Below, piece by piece: positions 1 to 9,095 of a stretch of 33,647 bases of DNA (positions are counted from its first letter, which is position 1; every line of letters starts with the position of its first letter). The notes under the pieces are model-generated. The model was not told where the DNA came from and did no database searches. It saw only the letters and a list, made by a program, of their open reading frames with translations. Origin of the DNA: Phycisphaerales bacterium (GTDB lineage: Bacteria > Planctomycetota > Phycisphaerae > Phycisphaerales > UBA1924); assembly GCA_019750095.1 (NCBI GenBank), contig JAIEOW010000202.1, forward strand, positions 1 through 33,647, in the 5' to 3' direction. The translations under genes were made by a program, and so were the position numbers.

Positions 1-47
1 TGCTCGCTGCGCCACCGGCAACCTTCGTGCGCACTCCGTGCGAGAGC

Positions 48-132
48 CAGCAGTGCGTTCTCTAACGCGTCTGGAGATCCGCATAGGGGTGCGCAGAACG
101 CCCGGGCCCGGCACTGCTGTCTGTAAGAGAAC
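48..132. other. possible structured RNA or attenuator-like element
   Basis: Three sets of complementary arms are packed here. CAGCAGTGC (48-56) pairs with GCACTGCTG (111-119), and GCGTTCT (55-61) pairs with AGAACGC (95-101), which can stack inside the first stem. GTTCTCT (57-63) can instead pair with AGAGAAC (126-132), which crosses the first stem like a pseudoknot and excludes the second. I see no ORF with good codon usage in 1-229. I tried to match tmRNA, RNase P RNA, SRP RNA and 6S RNA and recognised none. The gene or RNA this belongs to may start left of the window. Confidence 0.3.
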
Positions 133-146
133 AGCCAGCATGGCAA

Positions 147-179
147 AGCCGCCGAGTCGCTTTTCGCAACTCGGCGGCT
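147..179 (-). terminator. hairpin terminator after the coiled-coil gene
   Basis: Perfect 11-bp inverted repeat AGCCGCCGAGT / ACTCGGCGGCT around an 11-nt loop. It lies about 50 bases past the stop codon of the minus-strand gene that ends at 230. On the minus strand it is followed only by a short TTT run, so the intrinsic terminator is plausible but weak in its U-tract. It could also act for a gene entering from the left. Confidence 0.6.
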
Positions 180-229
180 GGGAAGTGGGATGATCCTTCA
201 TCCGTCGCGATCATCGCAGCCATGCTGGG

Positions 230-1243
230 TCACGACGAACTGCCCGGCGCACCGGTCGAGGGCTTGGCGCTGTTCGGATTCGCCGTAGAGCCGGCCGGGG
301 GCATTGGCGGGAGGCGATCGGGGTTGATCTCGATCACTGAGGGCTTAATCGTGGCCGCGGGACGCTTGGCGGCGCTCGTCGCGTTCTCTCGATCCAGGGC
401 CTGCTTCGCCGCGTCCTCATACTGGAAGCGATCCTGCAGCTTGCCGAGGTGAGTGAGCTGGGCTTCCTGACGAGCGCGAATGTCGGCGAGCTTTGTGGTG
501 ATCTGATCCAGGCTGGCGGCGCGATATCTGGACTGTTCATCGAGCGTCTTCTGACGATCGCTCATGATCGAGATCATCCGGTCATTGCGCCCGATGGCGT
601 CGATCTGGCGATCCAGGTCCATCATCTGGGTGTTGAAGCTCATCTGCTCCTGCTCGAGCTTCTGCACGAGCTGGGTGAGTTGCTGGTCCTGCTGTGTCAA
701 ATAGCCCAGATCACGCTGGATGTCCGCCGCTCGGTTGGCATAGGCCGCTCGGGTGGCGACGACCTGATTGGCTTTGTTCTGCGCCGCGGGAATTTCCAGG
801 CGCTCGTTCTTGAAGACGATCACCACGCCGGAGCTGGGCTGCGCGTTCGGATCGGCCTGATCGCTTGAGAGTGAGACGTTCTGGATCGCCGTCGCCGTCG
901 CGTGCTGCAGCGCGAGCGAGAGCTTGTCAAAGTCCTGGTCGGCCATCTCCACCACGCGATTGGCGACGTGCAGGTCGCGGTTCAACTGGGCCTGCTGGGC
1001 CTTGAGCTGGGCCAGGTCGCCGCGCAGCTCGCTGATGCGCTTGGGATACTGCTCGGCAAGCGTGCGAATCTGCTGGCGGAGCGCGACGGGGTCTTTGATC
1101 TGGGCGTCGATCTGGTCATTGACCGCCGACTGGGCCTGGGTGAACAGGGCCCGGACGCGATCCGGGCCAGCGACAACAACCATCGCCCCGACGCCAAGGG
1201 CCGCGATTGCGCCGCCGCGAACGACATATTTTGAAATAGGCAT
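230..1243 (-). CDS. membrane-anchored coiled-coil protein, function unknown
   Basis: A 337-residue protein. The open frame extends up to 1480, but the ATG at 1243 is chosen because a perfect AGGAGG lies 9 bases upstream and because the protein then begins with a short basic segment and one hydrophobic helix (about residues 8-25: GGAIAALGVGAMVVVAG). From about residue 50 to 280 it is rich in Gln, Ala, Arg, Leu and Asp with heptad-like spacing, for example RISELRGDLAQLKAQQAQL, which points to long coiled coils. The C-terminal 50 residues are Pro/Ser/Ala-rich and probably disordered. It is divergent from the sigma factor gene at 1564. I do not recognise a named family. A periplasmic or cytoplasmic scaffold tethered by the N-terminal helix is an inference from topology only. 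Confidence 0.8.
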   Translation of the reverse strand: MPISKYVVRGGAIAALGVGAMVVVAGPDRVRALFTQAQSAVNDQIDAQIKDPVALRQQIRTLAEQYPKRISELRGDLAQLKAQQAQLNRDLHVANRVVEMADQDFDKLSLALQHATATAIQNVSLSSDQADPNAQPSSGVVIVFKNERLEIPAAQNKANQVVATRAAYANRAADIQRDLGYLTQQDQQLTQLVQKLEQEQMSFNTQMMDLDRQIDAIGRNDRMISIMSDRQKTLDEQSRYRAASLDQITTKLADIRARQEAQLTHLGKLQDRFQYEDAAKQALDRENATSAAKRPAATIKPSVIEINPDRLPPMPPAGSTANPNSAKPSTGAPGSSS

Positions 1244-1563
1244 GACGAGAGGTCCTCCTGACAGCGGGCTCTCGACAAATCCCCAACGGGGGACGGAGCC
1301 CTGTGGTGCGACGCCATCGCATCGGGCTACGCGCCGACGCCGACGGTGAGGACTGGTTGGGATGTTCTTTCGCCGCGTTTCACACAATCTGGCGGCATTT
1401 TTTCGCCCCCTGCCAAAACGCCAGCGGCTGGCCCGCGAAATCCGCCCTGGACGTCTCCAAACAAGGGTCTGACTTATCATGGGTTCGTCATTGGTGCACG
1501 GGCCGCGGGAACGGCGTTTGCTTCGCCGGAACCGGCTTTGCCGGCCCGGCCCTGGAACGTGGG
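1244..1563. other. divergent intergenic region between coiled-coil gene and sigma factor
   Basis: This 320-base gap separates two divergent genes. It must carry promoters for both. On the plus strand a TATCAT box (1475-1480) resembles a -10 element and would give a leader of about 75 bases for the sigma factor, but I find no convincing -35 at the right distance. The plus-strand frame stays open back to 1303, yet the encoded extension is Trp/Cys/Arg-rich and unlike a sigma factor, so I treat it as non-coding. Confidence 0.4.
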
Positions 1564-2343
1564 ATGCTCAACTCGATCACGACAAGCTTTGTCTCACGCC
1601 TCCGCGCCAACGATCAGGCCGCGTGGTTTGACCTTTGGCAGACCTTCGGGCCGGTGCTGCGGGCCCAGCTCACGAAATGGGGCAAGGGCCGGATCGGCGT
1701 CGAAACCGTGCGGGACTTGTCGCAGGAGACCCTTGCCGCCCTCTCGGACTCCATCGATCGATTTGACCCGACCCGTGGGGCTCGCTTTTCGACCTGGCTT
1801 CTGGCGATTGCGAAACACGTGCTGGGTGATGAACTGGACCGTCGTAACGCCCAGAAGCGCGGCGGAGCGAGCAAGAACGGCGGTTTCGGCAAGAAGAAGA
1901 CCGGCGAACTGGACGAGTCGTGGATGGTCGCCTCTGCCGCTCTTGGCGCGGACGCCGAGTATGAAGCGGCGATGTTTCGCGCGAAGGTGGAGGCGGCGAT
2001 TCGGATGGTGGAGCGGGAGTGCGACTTTCTGGATTTCTCCATCTATCGCATGCGGGTGCTCGACAACAAACCCGGCAAGGACGTGGCAGAAGCGATGGGG
2101 ATCAGCGAACCAACGGTGAGTCGTCGGCTGGCCAAGGTTCGCGATCTGCTGCGATCGCGATTGCAGGAAGTGGTCGCGATCTATTCGTTCACGGCCGACG
2201 AACTGGGCGAGGCCGAGCGAAACGGGCTGGTTCTGAATCCCAGCAAAGCCGACGACGCACTTTTCGACGAAGCCGTCGGAGAGATCTATGTGCGTCAGAT
2301 GGAGCTTCGCAGACTGGATGAACGTGCCGGCGATCGTGGCTGA
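1564..2343 (+). CDS. ECF-type sigma-70 family RNA polymerase sigma factor
   Basis: A 259-residue protein with sigma region 2 at about residues 17-95 (DLSQETLAAL, FDPTRGARFSTWLLAIAKHVLGD) and region 4 at about 145-200, with the helix-turn-helix GKDVAEAMGISEPTVSRRLA. No region 1 or 3 is evident, so it is of the extracytoplasmic-function kind. A basic, Gly/Lys-rich linker (about 96-115) joins the two regions. About 55 residues follow region 4, rich in Glu, Asp and Arg, longer than minimal ECF factors. It sits 42 bases upstream of a Ser/Thr kinase on the same strand. Planctomycete genomes are known for ECF factors linked genetically to such kinases, and there is no anti-sigma gene beside it, so kinase control is a reasonable inference. 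The ATG is supported by alignment of region 2; the RBS is poor. Confidence 0.85.
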   Translation: MLNSITTSFVSRLRANDQAAWFDLWQTFGPVLRAQLTKWGKGRIGVETVRDLSQETLAALSDSIDRFDPTRGARFSTWLLAIAKHVLGDELDRRNAQKRGGASKNGGFGKKKTGELDESWMVASAALGADAEYEAAMFRAKVEAAIRMVERECDFLDFSIYRMRVLDNKPGKDVAEAMGISEPTVSRRLAKVRDLLRSRLQEVVAIYSFTADELGEAERNGLVLNPSKADDALFDEAVGEIYVRQMELRRLDERAGDRG

Positions 2344-2385
2344 CGTCCATCGAGCGATGCGGACAGTGGCCGGAAAGGAATCACC

Positions 2386-4830
2386 GTGGGCGAAGTCGGC
2401 GCCATTCTCATCTCGATCATCGTGCTGCTGATCGCGGTCCCCGCGTTGGTGGTGGCCGTCATCTTTCTGGCTCGCCCCGTGTTTCGGGGCATCGGCTGGC
2501 TGATCAAGCACATCTTCACGTTCATCGGACACACGCTGCTAGACCTGCTGAAGCTTGTGGGCGCGCTGATCACGTCGCTTGTGCTCGTGCCGCTGACGCT
2601 CGGCAATGTGCTGATCGGGCGCTGGTCGAGTTCGGCCCACTATGGGCGAGCGATCGAGGCCGAGTTGAAGGCCGGTGTCGGGTGCCTCTACCGGATCGTG
2701 ATCGGCAATCCGGCGCGTCTGCTGCTGCTCTCGCCGCTCACGGAGGGGATTGAGAAGCGTGTGCCCGCCGCCGTAGCGCATGCGCCGGGCTCGGATCGTC
2801 CTTCGAGACGTCAGGGCCAGTTTGACGGCTACACCATCATCGGTTCGCTCGCGGGCGGGGGCTCCGGGGGAAAGCTGTTCATCGCCGAACCGAGCAATGC
2901 GAAGATCGCCGCACTCTCACGCACGGGCCAGCACGATGTTGATCGGGTGGTGATCAAAACCTTCTCGCTCGCCGATGGCTCGACGCTGCCCCAGATCGTG
3001 CGCGAGAACCGTGCGCTTCCAGCGGCCAAGCGGCTCGGGCTGATCCTGGAGCACGAGCTGACCGAGGACCGTTTCTACTACGTCACCCGCTATGTGCCCG
3101 GAGAGTCGCTCTCGCTGGCGACGCAACGCCTGCACGCCAGCACCGGGGGCGGTGGCCTGAGCGGCAAGTATCTCAACGAAGCCCTGGAATACGCCGCGGA
3201 CATCGTCCGCACACTGCACACCTATCACTCCGGCGGGCTCTGGCACAAGGACGTCAAGCCCGACAATGTGATTGTCTCTGACGGTCAGGCCCATCTGGTG
3301 GATTTCGGTTTGGTCACACCGCTGCGTTCCAGCATGACGCTGACCACCCACGGCACCGAGTACTTCCGTGACCCCGAGATGGTGCGGATGGCCCTGCGCG
3401 GCGTGAAAGTCCACGAAGTCGACGGCGCGAAGTTCGACATCTATGCCTGCGGCGCGGTGCTGTATGCGATGATCGAGAACTCATTCCCCGCGCACGGCGG
3501 GCTCAGCCAGATCTCCAAGAAGTGCCCGGAAGCGATCCGCTGGATCGTGCGTCGAGCCATGGCCGACTATGACAAGCGGTACGACTCCGCCGCAACCATG
3601 CTCACCGACCTTGACACCGTGCTCGCGGCGAGCGATCCGTTCGCGCTCCGACCCGTCGATCTTCCCAGCATGCGCGCCGGCGGCGATCCGCAGGCGTTTG
3701 TCGCCGGATACACGCCGGACCTCGACGAAGTCGGCGCTGGCCGCGTAGGTCCGGCCGTGGCACCAGCGTTTTCCGCTGGCGCGGCCGCGTTTGCTCCGGC
3801 CGCGGCGGTTCCGTTTGCGACCGCGATGCCGGCCCGGACTGGTCGACCCAATCTGCGCCTTGCCAGCTGGTGGAGCGGGCGTTATGAACTTGGAGCCGCT
3901 CCAGCGGTCGCGGCGGTGGCCTCGGCTGGATCGCCCGTGCCGGCATCGAGCCGCGTGCCCGGCCTGTCCGCTGCAGCCCAACTCTCGCGGGCTCGCCAGC
4001 GAGCACGAGATGCCCGCGCGCGGGCCAAGGGTCGGCTTGCCGCACGCCGCTCGGCTTCTCCGAGTGGTGTCAACGCCGGGGTGTTCTTTGCCCTGCTCGT
4101 GTTGGTCGTCGGCATGGCGTTGTTTCTTCTCTATCGCGTCGCGCCCAACGTGATGCGCACCGCATCGAACATGGCATCGATGATGCCCAACGGCATCTCG
4201 ATGTCTCCCGAGGGCTCCGGAGAGCCCAGCGACTTTGAAGACGCAGATTTCTCGCAACTCCCGATCACGGTCGCCGATCTGCCGCCCCTGCTGAACGCAA
4301 CCCCATCAGAGAGCATGCAGGTCGAGATCGACGGAAACACGATTACCGAAACCAAGACCACCAAGCAGGGCAAACGCACCACAAAGTCCTCGACCAGCCG
4401 GCCGATTACGAGCGATGCTCGCAGCTTTCCACCCACGCCGCCCGCTCGCGTGTTCGTGCTCAAGGACAACATGACCTTTCCCGCCGAGCAGCAGCGGATT
4501 GTCGATGCTCGGCTTGCGCGGCTCGCGGCGGCGCACTACGGCCTGCTCGGCCTCTCGACCCCCACCGCGGACGCCGATCTAAAGATCGTCGAGCGTGAGA
4601 CCACGATGACCGCTGAGCTGCGATCGTCGATCGGCATGCTGCCGTTTCAATCATCAGGTTCTGCTGACGCAATCCGAAACTGGCTCGATCAGCAGACGGG
4701 CGTCGATCTCGTACTCTGGATCGATCAGGATGAGAACGCGCAACCGGCGATGTGGCTCGTGCCGAAGCGTGACCTTTCCCCGACGGTGATTGCGGTGCTC
4801 AAGAAGCACATCGCAAGCGGCTCGAAGTGA
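2386..4830 (+). CDS. membrane-bound Hanks-type Ser/Thr protein kinase
   Basis: An 814-residue protein starting at GTG with AAGGA 8 bases upstream. Two hydrophobic stretches occur in residues 5-29 and 34-70. The kinase domain covers about 145-410: a Gly-rich loop (GSLAGGGSGGK), the ATP lysine in VVIKTF (K191), the catalytic loop HKDVKPDN (H287, D289, N294), DFG at 306-308, and an activation segment GTEYFRDPEM. All key catalytic residues are present, so it should be active. An Ala/Pro-rich linker leads to a further membrane helix near 564-585 (VFFALLVLVVGMALFLLY), followed by a roughly 230-residue C-terminal region, which may be a sensor outside the membrane. It follows the sigma factor by 42 bases, suggesting one operon and phosphorylation-linked control of that factor. 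The substrate is unknown. Confidence 0.9.
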   Translation: MGEVGAILISIIVLLIAVPALVVAVIFLARPVFRGIGWLIKHIFTFIGHTLLDLLKLVGALITSLVLVPLTLGNVLIGRWSSSAHYGRAIEAELKAGVGCLYRIVIGNPARLLLLSPLTEGIEKRVPAAVAHAPGSDRPSRRQGQFDGYTIIGSLAGGGSGGKLFIAEPSNAKIAALSRTGQHDVDRVVIKTFSLADGSTLPQIVRENRALPAAKRLGLILEHELTEDRFYYVTRYVPGESLSLATQRLHASTGGGGLSGKYLNEALEYAADIVRTLHTYHSGGLWHKDVKPDNVIVSDGQAHLVDFGLVTPLRSSMTLTTHGTEYFRDPEMVRMALRGVKVHEVDGAKFDIYACGAVLYAMIENSFPAHGGLSQISKKCPEAIRWIVRRAMADYDKRYDSAATMLTDLDTVLAASDPFALRPVDLPSMRAGGDPQAFVAGYTPDLDEVGAGRVGPAVAPAFSAGAAAFAPAAAVPFATAMPARTGRPNLRLASWWSGRYELGAAPAVAAVASAGSPVPASSRVPGLSAAAQLSRARQRARDARARAKGRLAARRSASPSGVNAGVFFALLVLVVGMALFLLYRVAPNVMRTASNMASMMPNGISMSPEGSGEPSDFEDADFSQLPITVADLPPLLNATPSESMQVEIDGNTITETKTTKQGKRTTKSSTSRPITSDARSFPPTPPARVFVLKDNMTFPAEQQRIVDARLARLAAAHYGLLGLSTPTADADLKIVERETTMTAELRSSIGMLPFQSSGSADAIRNWLDQQTGVDLVLWIDQDENAQPAMWLVPKRDLSPTVIAVLKKHIASGSK

Positions 4831-4844
4831 GCCATCGCACGCGG

Positions 4845-5888
4845 TTATCCGGCATGTGACAGTCGGATCAGCTCTGCGAGCGTGCGCCCCGCCGACCCGC
4901 CCACAATCGCCTCGCGTGCCTGGGCCACGCCGTCGCCAATGGACGCGCAGCACCCCGCAACAAAGAGCGACGCCCCCGCGTTCAACTCCACAAGGTCTCG
5001 CCGCGGACCGGTCTCGCCCGCGAGCACGGCACGAGCGATAGCCACCGCTTCGTCCAATGAGTCGGCCTTCAAGTCATCGATGCGTGCGGGCGCGAATCCC
5101 AGATCGCGTGCATCGAGCCGATCTTCGTGCACCATGCGCTGCTCGACGTGCCAGATCATGTTCTCGGCCGTCGTCGTGAGTTCGTCCAGACCGTCGGCAC
5201 TGTGGATCACCATCGCTCGCTCCGCACCCAGTCGGGCGAGAGCTGCCGCAAGCTTCGCGGCATTCTCGATGGAATACGTCCCCACAAGTTGCCGCGTCGC
5301 GCCGGCGGGATTGGCCAGAGGGCCGATGATGTTGAAGATCGTTGGAAAACCAAGATTCTTACGCACACTCGCCGCATGGCGAGCCGCGGGGTGGTGCGAC
5401 GGCGCGAAGGAAAAGCAGACGCCGATCTCACGCAAGCAGCGTTCCTGGACCTCGGCGGGCGCATCCACGCGCACACCCAGTGCCTGCATCAGCTCGGCGG
5501 ACCCGCGTCCCGTGCGGCTCTTATTGCCGTGCTTGGCGACGAGCACGCGCCCAGGTGCCGCCGCGGCGGTCACAATCGCCCCGATCGTGGAAACATTGAA
5601 CAACTTCGGCGCACCACCCGTACCACAAGTATCGATGACGCGTCCGCGACCCACCGGGGTTCGCACGCTGGTGACGCAACGCCGCATCACGCGTGCCGCC
5701 CCAACAAGCTCGTCAACACTCGGCCCACGGGTCGCGATAAGAGCCAGGAACGCGCCGATCTGTCCCTCGTCGAGCCTTCCGCCGAGCAATCGTTCAAAGA
5801 CCGCCTCGGCCTGGGGCTCCGAGAGCGCCCCTCCAGCGAGCAATGCGGGGAACACGTCGTGCAGGTTGTCCGAGGAGGGAAGACTCAC
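4845..5888 (-). CDS. trpD: anthranilate phosphoribosyltransferase
   Basis: A 347-residue enzyme of tryptophan synthesis that joins anthranilate to PRPP, giving phosphoribosyl-anthranilate. Length matches the family. Motifs seen: DTCGTGGAPKLFNVST (residues 86-101; PRPP loop), KHGNKSRTGRGSAE (119-132), HPAARHAASVRKNLGFPTIF with the GPLANPA that follows, and DGLDELTT, which carries the Asp-Glu metal ligands. In the PRPP loop the usual GTGGD reads GTGGA (A93). The start is GTG, with no strong RBS, but no better start lies nearby. No other trp gene is in the window. It converges on the kinase gene with a 14-base gap and diverges from the DUF4175-like gene. Confidence 0.95.
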   Translation of the reverse strand: MSLPSSDNLHDVFPALLAGGALSEPQAEAVFERLLGGRLDEGQIGAFLALIATRGPSVDELVGAARVMRRCVTSVRTPVGRGRVIDTCGTGGAPKLFNVSTIGAIVTAAAAPGRVLVAKHGNKSRTGRGSAELMQALGVRVDAPAEVQERCLREIGVCFSFAPSHHPAARHAASVRKNLGFPTIFNIIGPLANPAGATRQLVGTYSIENAAKLAAALARLGAERAMVIHSADGLDELTTTAENMIWHVEQRMVHEDRLDARDLGFAPARIDDLKADSLDEAVAIARAVLAGETGPRRDLVELNAGASLFVAGCCASIGDGVAQAREAIVGGSAGRTLAELIRLSHAG

Positions 5889-5990
5889 GGGTGGTGTATC
5901 GGCTGAGCGAAGCCGGTGGATTCGATCGTTTCAAGGCAACTGAACGAAGCCCGGCACCCCGCGACCGGTACCATTGCCCGAGGGCCCGCG

Positions 5991-8900
5991 ATGGATCGTA
6001 CGACCCGCGTCATTCAAGCCGCTCGCAGACGCCTGCAGACCGCAGCGATCCTGCGCGCCGCCGGGCGAGCACTGGCCATCGGCCTGGGTGCGGCGTTGCC
6101 GCTGGTCGTTGTCGCCAAGCTGATTCCCGAGCGCGTGACGCTCCCAGGCTGGCCCTGGATCGTCGCGGGCTCGGTGATCATCGCCGGAGCGGTTGCGTTT
6201 CTGCGGGTTGGTCTTCAGCGCGTGCGGCGGGCCGATCGCCATCGCCCTTCTCCGCAGCTCAGTGCCGCGGTCGCGCTCGATCAGTCCCACAATCTGAAAG
6301 ATCGGTTGTCATCGGTGCTGGCCTTTGGATCAACGCGCGATGGCGGAGTCGCGACGAACGATCCATTCGTCTCGCTGGCCGTCGCAGACGCCGAAGCACT
6401 CAGCCTTACGATCGATACGAAGCGTGTTCACCCGAAGCTCTTTGATCGTTCCTGGCAGCTGTGGCCCGTGCTCGCAGCCGCGACGGCTGGCGTGGGCATG
6501 TTCATGCCGGAGATTGACCTGCTTGCCGGCAGAGCGCGTTCCGTCACGCGCGAGCAGCGAGAACGGATCGCGGAGATCGACAAACAGCTGGCACAAGCGG
6601 TGGCTTCGCCTCCGCCGACTGAACCGCCCACGGCATCGCCCGATGATCCGGCACAGCCGCGGGTTCCAGAAAAGCACGCCGAGGCACTCGCGGAGATTCG
6701 CCGGGAGCTTACCGAGGGGCGACTCTCTCCCGAAGACGCGGCCCAGAAGGCCTCTGGATCACTTGCAACCGCCGCACAAGAACTCGAACGCTCGGCCGAG
6801 CAGCTTGCGTCGGAGCACGATCAGACACTCACCAAGCTTTCGGAATCTGGCCAAACGGGCACGCCCCAAAGCGAAGCGGCCCAGAGCGAACTCGTTCGCG
6901 CACTGCGTGAAGCCGACTTTGCCCGCGCCGCCGAGGCCGCGCGAGCATTGATGAATCCGGATCGCACCTCGCCTGTAGAGCGGGCAAAGGCTGCGGAAGA
7001 GCTGCGCTCGCTCGCCGAGGACCTGCGCAAGTTGGAAGAGCAAGAGACTCGGCAGCAAAGCGCGAGTCCGCCTTCTCCAGACAACTCGACATCGGAAAAC
7101 GTTCCGTCCCAAGTGCCAGACGCTTCATCACCCCAAGATCAGAAACCAGAAGCGGCACCGAGCCCGGCGCCCAAGCCCGAGCAGAACAACTTTCGGCGGA
7201 TGCTTGAACGCGCCGCTGAGGCGCTGAAACAGAGTTCGTCGCCGCCGAAAGATGAGCGCCCGAAACCGGAGGAGCCGACAACTCCGCCGGCATCACGAAC
7301 ACCCGAGAGGCCTTCTGCATCACCTGAGGACAGTCCATCATCCGACGCGCGTCCGGAGAACTCGGCAAAGGAATCACCTCCGAAGCCGCAGGAGCAGTCC
7401 AAGCCCACGCCCGACGCGTCGAGTCCGCTCAAGGGTGAGCGTTCGCCAACGTCACAATCGCAACCGTCCACGCCAAGAACGGAAACGACTGAGCCGACAT
7501 CCACTTCGCAAAAAGATCAGCCGAACACGGAGTCGCGCGTGAGCGAACCCACAAAGGGCTCGCCGACAGAGCGAAAGGAGCCGCCCAGAGCCGATGCCGA
7601 CGCAGCTCGTGAGCAAAACAGCGAACGAGGATCGCCTACCCAGCCGAACCCGGACGCGCCGCAAAGGGCCGATCAGCGCGAGAGCTCGAACAAGCCGACA
7701 TCGGGTGCTCAACCGCAGGAGAAGCAGCCGCAATCGCAACCAAATGCTCAGCGCGACCCCGGCACCTTAACCACCCCCCAAGGCGCGCAGGGTCAGTCGG
7801 AACAGAATCAAAACCAGACCAAAGACCAACCAACGCCAAGCCCAACCGGCAGCGCACCGGGATCAAAGCCGCCACCAGACAAGTCCCCCCAGTCCGACCG
7901 TTCCGATCTGAAGCCCGGCGACAGTTCTTCGCTGAAAGAGAACAACCCTGAGCCCTCACCGGATCAGCGCCGAACACCGAATCAGGGCACGAAGCCCGAG
8001 CAAAGCGCATCACCCGGCAAAGATCGCCAACCCGACGGAGCCGCAAAGCAACCTCAGCCATCTGGTGCTTCAAATGTTGAGGATCCCACCCGAGGCATCC
8101 CGGTGTCGAAGGACGCGGCGACGCCTTCTGAGCAACCGCAGTCGCCCAGCACACCCTCGGCTCCGCAAGGCGAGAAGCAGGAAGTCGGCCAAACATCGTC
8201 GCAAGGCAGGCCCGGCGTCCCACGCGGCACCGATCCTCAGCGACCTGCGCCATCACCCCAGCCGCCGAAGGACATGCCGTCAGATCAACGCAACGGAACC
8301 AGCGACACGCCGAGCGACCCGACGAACGCTCCGAACGCCACTCCCCCCAAACCCACGCCCGCCGAGCGCGGCTCGCCTCAGGCAGGCCAAGAACCAAGCA
8401 CATCGCCAACAGGTCTCCCCCAAAACCTGCCCGAGCCGACGCCCGAAGCCGTCGATCAACTCGCAAAGGAACTGAAGCGTCTCGCCGATGCGCCCAAAGA
8501 GTCCGAGCGGCGTCAGCAAGATGCCGACGAACTTCGCCGTCGCGCCGAGGAACTTGTCCGCAACACCTCGCCGCAACAGCGCAAGCAGCTTGAACGCTGG
8601 GCCCAGGAGCTTGCGCAGCGACACCCCGACCTCACCAACTCCGGCCGATCGCCCAAGAATGGTGGCAACGGCCAGCGCACCGATGACAACCTCGGCACGG
8701 GCTCGACACCGGGCCTCGACCAATCGCGACGACCGACCTCTGTCACGAGCAACGACCCGTCGCAATCACCGGCACGCACAGAGCTGCTCGACGCTCGATC
8801 CAAGCCAACCCCCGGCGAAAGGGTCGATCAACCCCGCGTCGTCGCCGAGTGGTTTGGTGAGGGTCGTCGCGACGCTCCGTCGACATCCGAGGTCACGGCC

Positions 8901-9095
8901 GCAGTGCAGTCTGCCGTGCGATCCGGCGAGCGTGCCATCGAAGAACAGGCCGTTCCGAGCCGCTTTGATGGTCTGCTCCGCCGCTACTTCTCGCGTCTGA
9001 AGGAGCGTGCCCAGCCCGTAAGTCCCGGCACACAGTCGCCCGCAAGCACGGCACCATCCACCCCGCCAGCCGAACCGGCGAGGGACGCCCCGTGA
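5991..9095 (+). CDS. DUF4175-like membrane protein with long disordered region
   Basis: A 1034-residue protein. The ATG at 5991 is preferred over an upstream in-frame ATG (5916) because a GAGG lies just before it and the extra residues look non-native. Three hydrophobic segments lie at about 21-43, 54-74 and 155-175. Between them comes DQSHNLKDRLSSVLAF (about 96-111), similar to the conserved region of DUF4175-type proteins. A coiled-coil rich part follows (about 180-350), then roughly 500 residues made almost only of Pro, Ser, Gln, Thr, Lys, Glu, Asp and Asn, surely disordered. The C-terminal part is ordered again, with a coiled coil (about 830-890) and a conserved-looking end VPSRFDGLLRRYFSRLKE. 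It overlaps the next gene by 4 bases, so the two are probably translationally coupled. The biochemical role is unknown. Confidence 0.8.
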   Translation: MDRTTRVIQAARRRLQTAAILRAAGRALAIGLGAALPLVVVAKLIPERVTLPGWPWIVAGSVIIAGAVAFLRVGLQRVRRADRHRPSPQLSAAVALDQSHNLKDRLSSVLAFGSTRDGGVATNDPFVSLAVADAEALSLTIDTKRVHPKLFDRSWQLWPVLAAATAGVGMFMPEIDLLAGRARSVTREQRERIAEIDKQLAQAVASPPPTEPPTASPDDPAQPRVPEKHAEALAEIRRELTEGRLSPEDAAQKASGSLATAAQELERSAEQLASEHDQTLTKLSESGQTGTPQSEAAQSELVRALREADFARAAEAARALMNPDRTSPVERAKAAEELRSLAEDLRKLEEQETRQQSASPPSPDNSTSENVPSQVPDASSPQDQKPEAAPSPAPKPEQNNFRRMLERAAEALKQSSSPPKDERPKPEEPTTPPASRTPERPSASPEDSPSSDARPENSAKESPPKPQEQSKPTPDASSPLKGERSPTSQSQPSTPRTETTEPTSTSQKDQPNTESRVSEPTKGSPTERKEPPRADADAAREQNSERGSPTQPNPDAPQRADQRESSNKPTSGAQPQEKQPQSQPNAQRDPGTLTTPQGAQGQSEQNQNQTKDQPTPSPTGSAPGSKPPPDKSPQSDRSDLKPGDSSSLKENNPEPSPDQRRTPNQGTKPEQSASPGKDRQPDGAAKQPQPSGASNVEDPTRGIPVSKDAATPSEQPQSPSTPSAPQGEKQEVGQTSSQGRPGVPRGTDPQRPAPSPQPPKDMPSDQRNGTSDTPSDPTNAPNATPPKPTPAERGSPQAGQEPSTSPTGLPQNLPEPTPEAVDQLAKELKRLADAPKESERRQQDADELRRRAEELVRNTSPQQRKQLERWAQELAQRHPDLTNSGRSPKNGGNGQRTDDNLGTGSTPGLDQSRRPTSVTSNDPSQSPARTELLDARSKPTPGERVDQPRVVAEWFGEGRRDAPSTSEVTAAVQSAVRSGERAIEEQAVPSRFDGLLRRYFSRLKERAQPVSPGTQSPASTAPSTPPAEPARDAP

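Noticed and set aside
1594..2532. 312-residue open frame antisense to the sigma factor and kinase start
   Set aside because: It mirrors high-GC coding on the other strand; the sequence is His/Arg-rich with no domain, and the plus-strand sigma factor has clear motifs.
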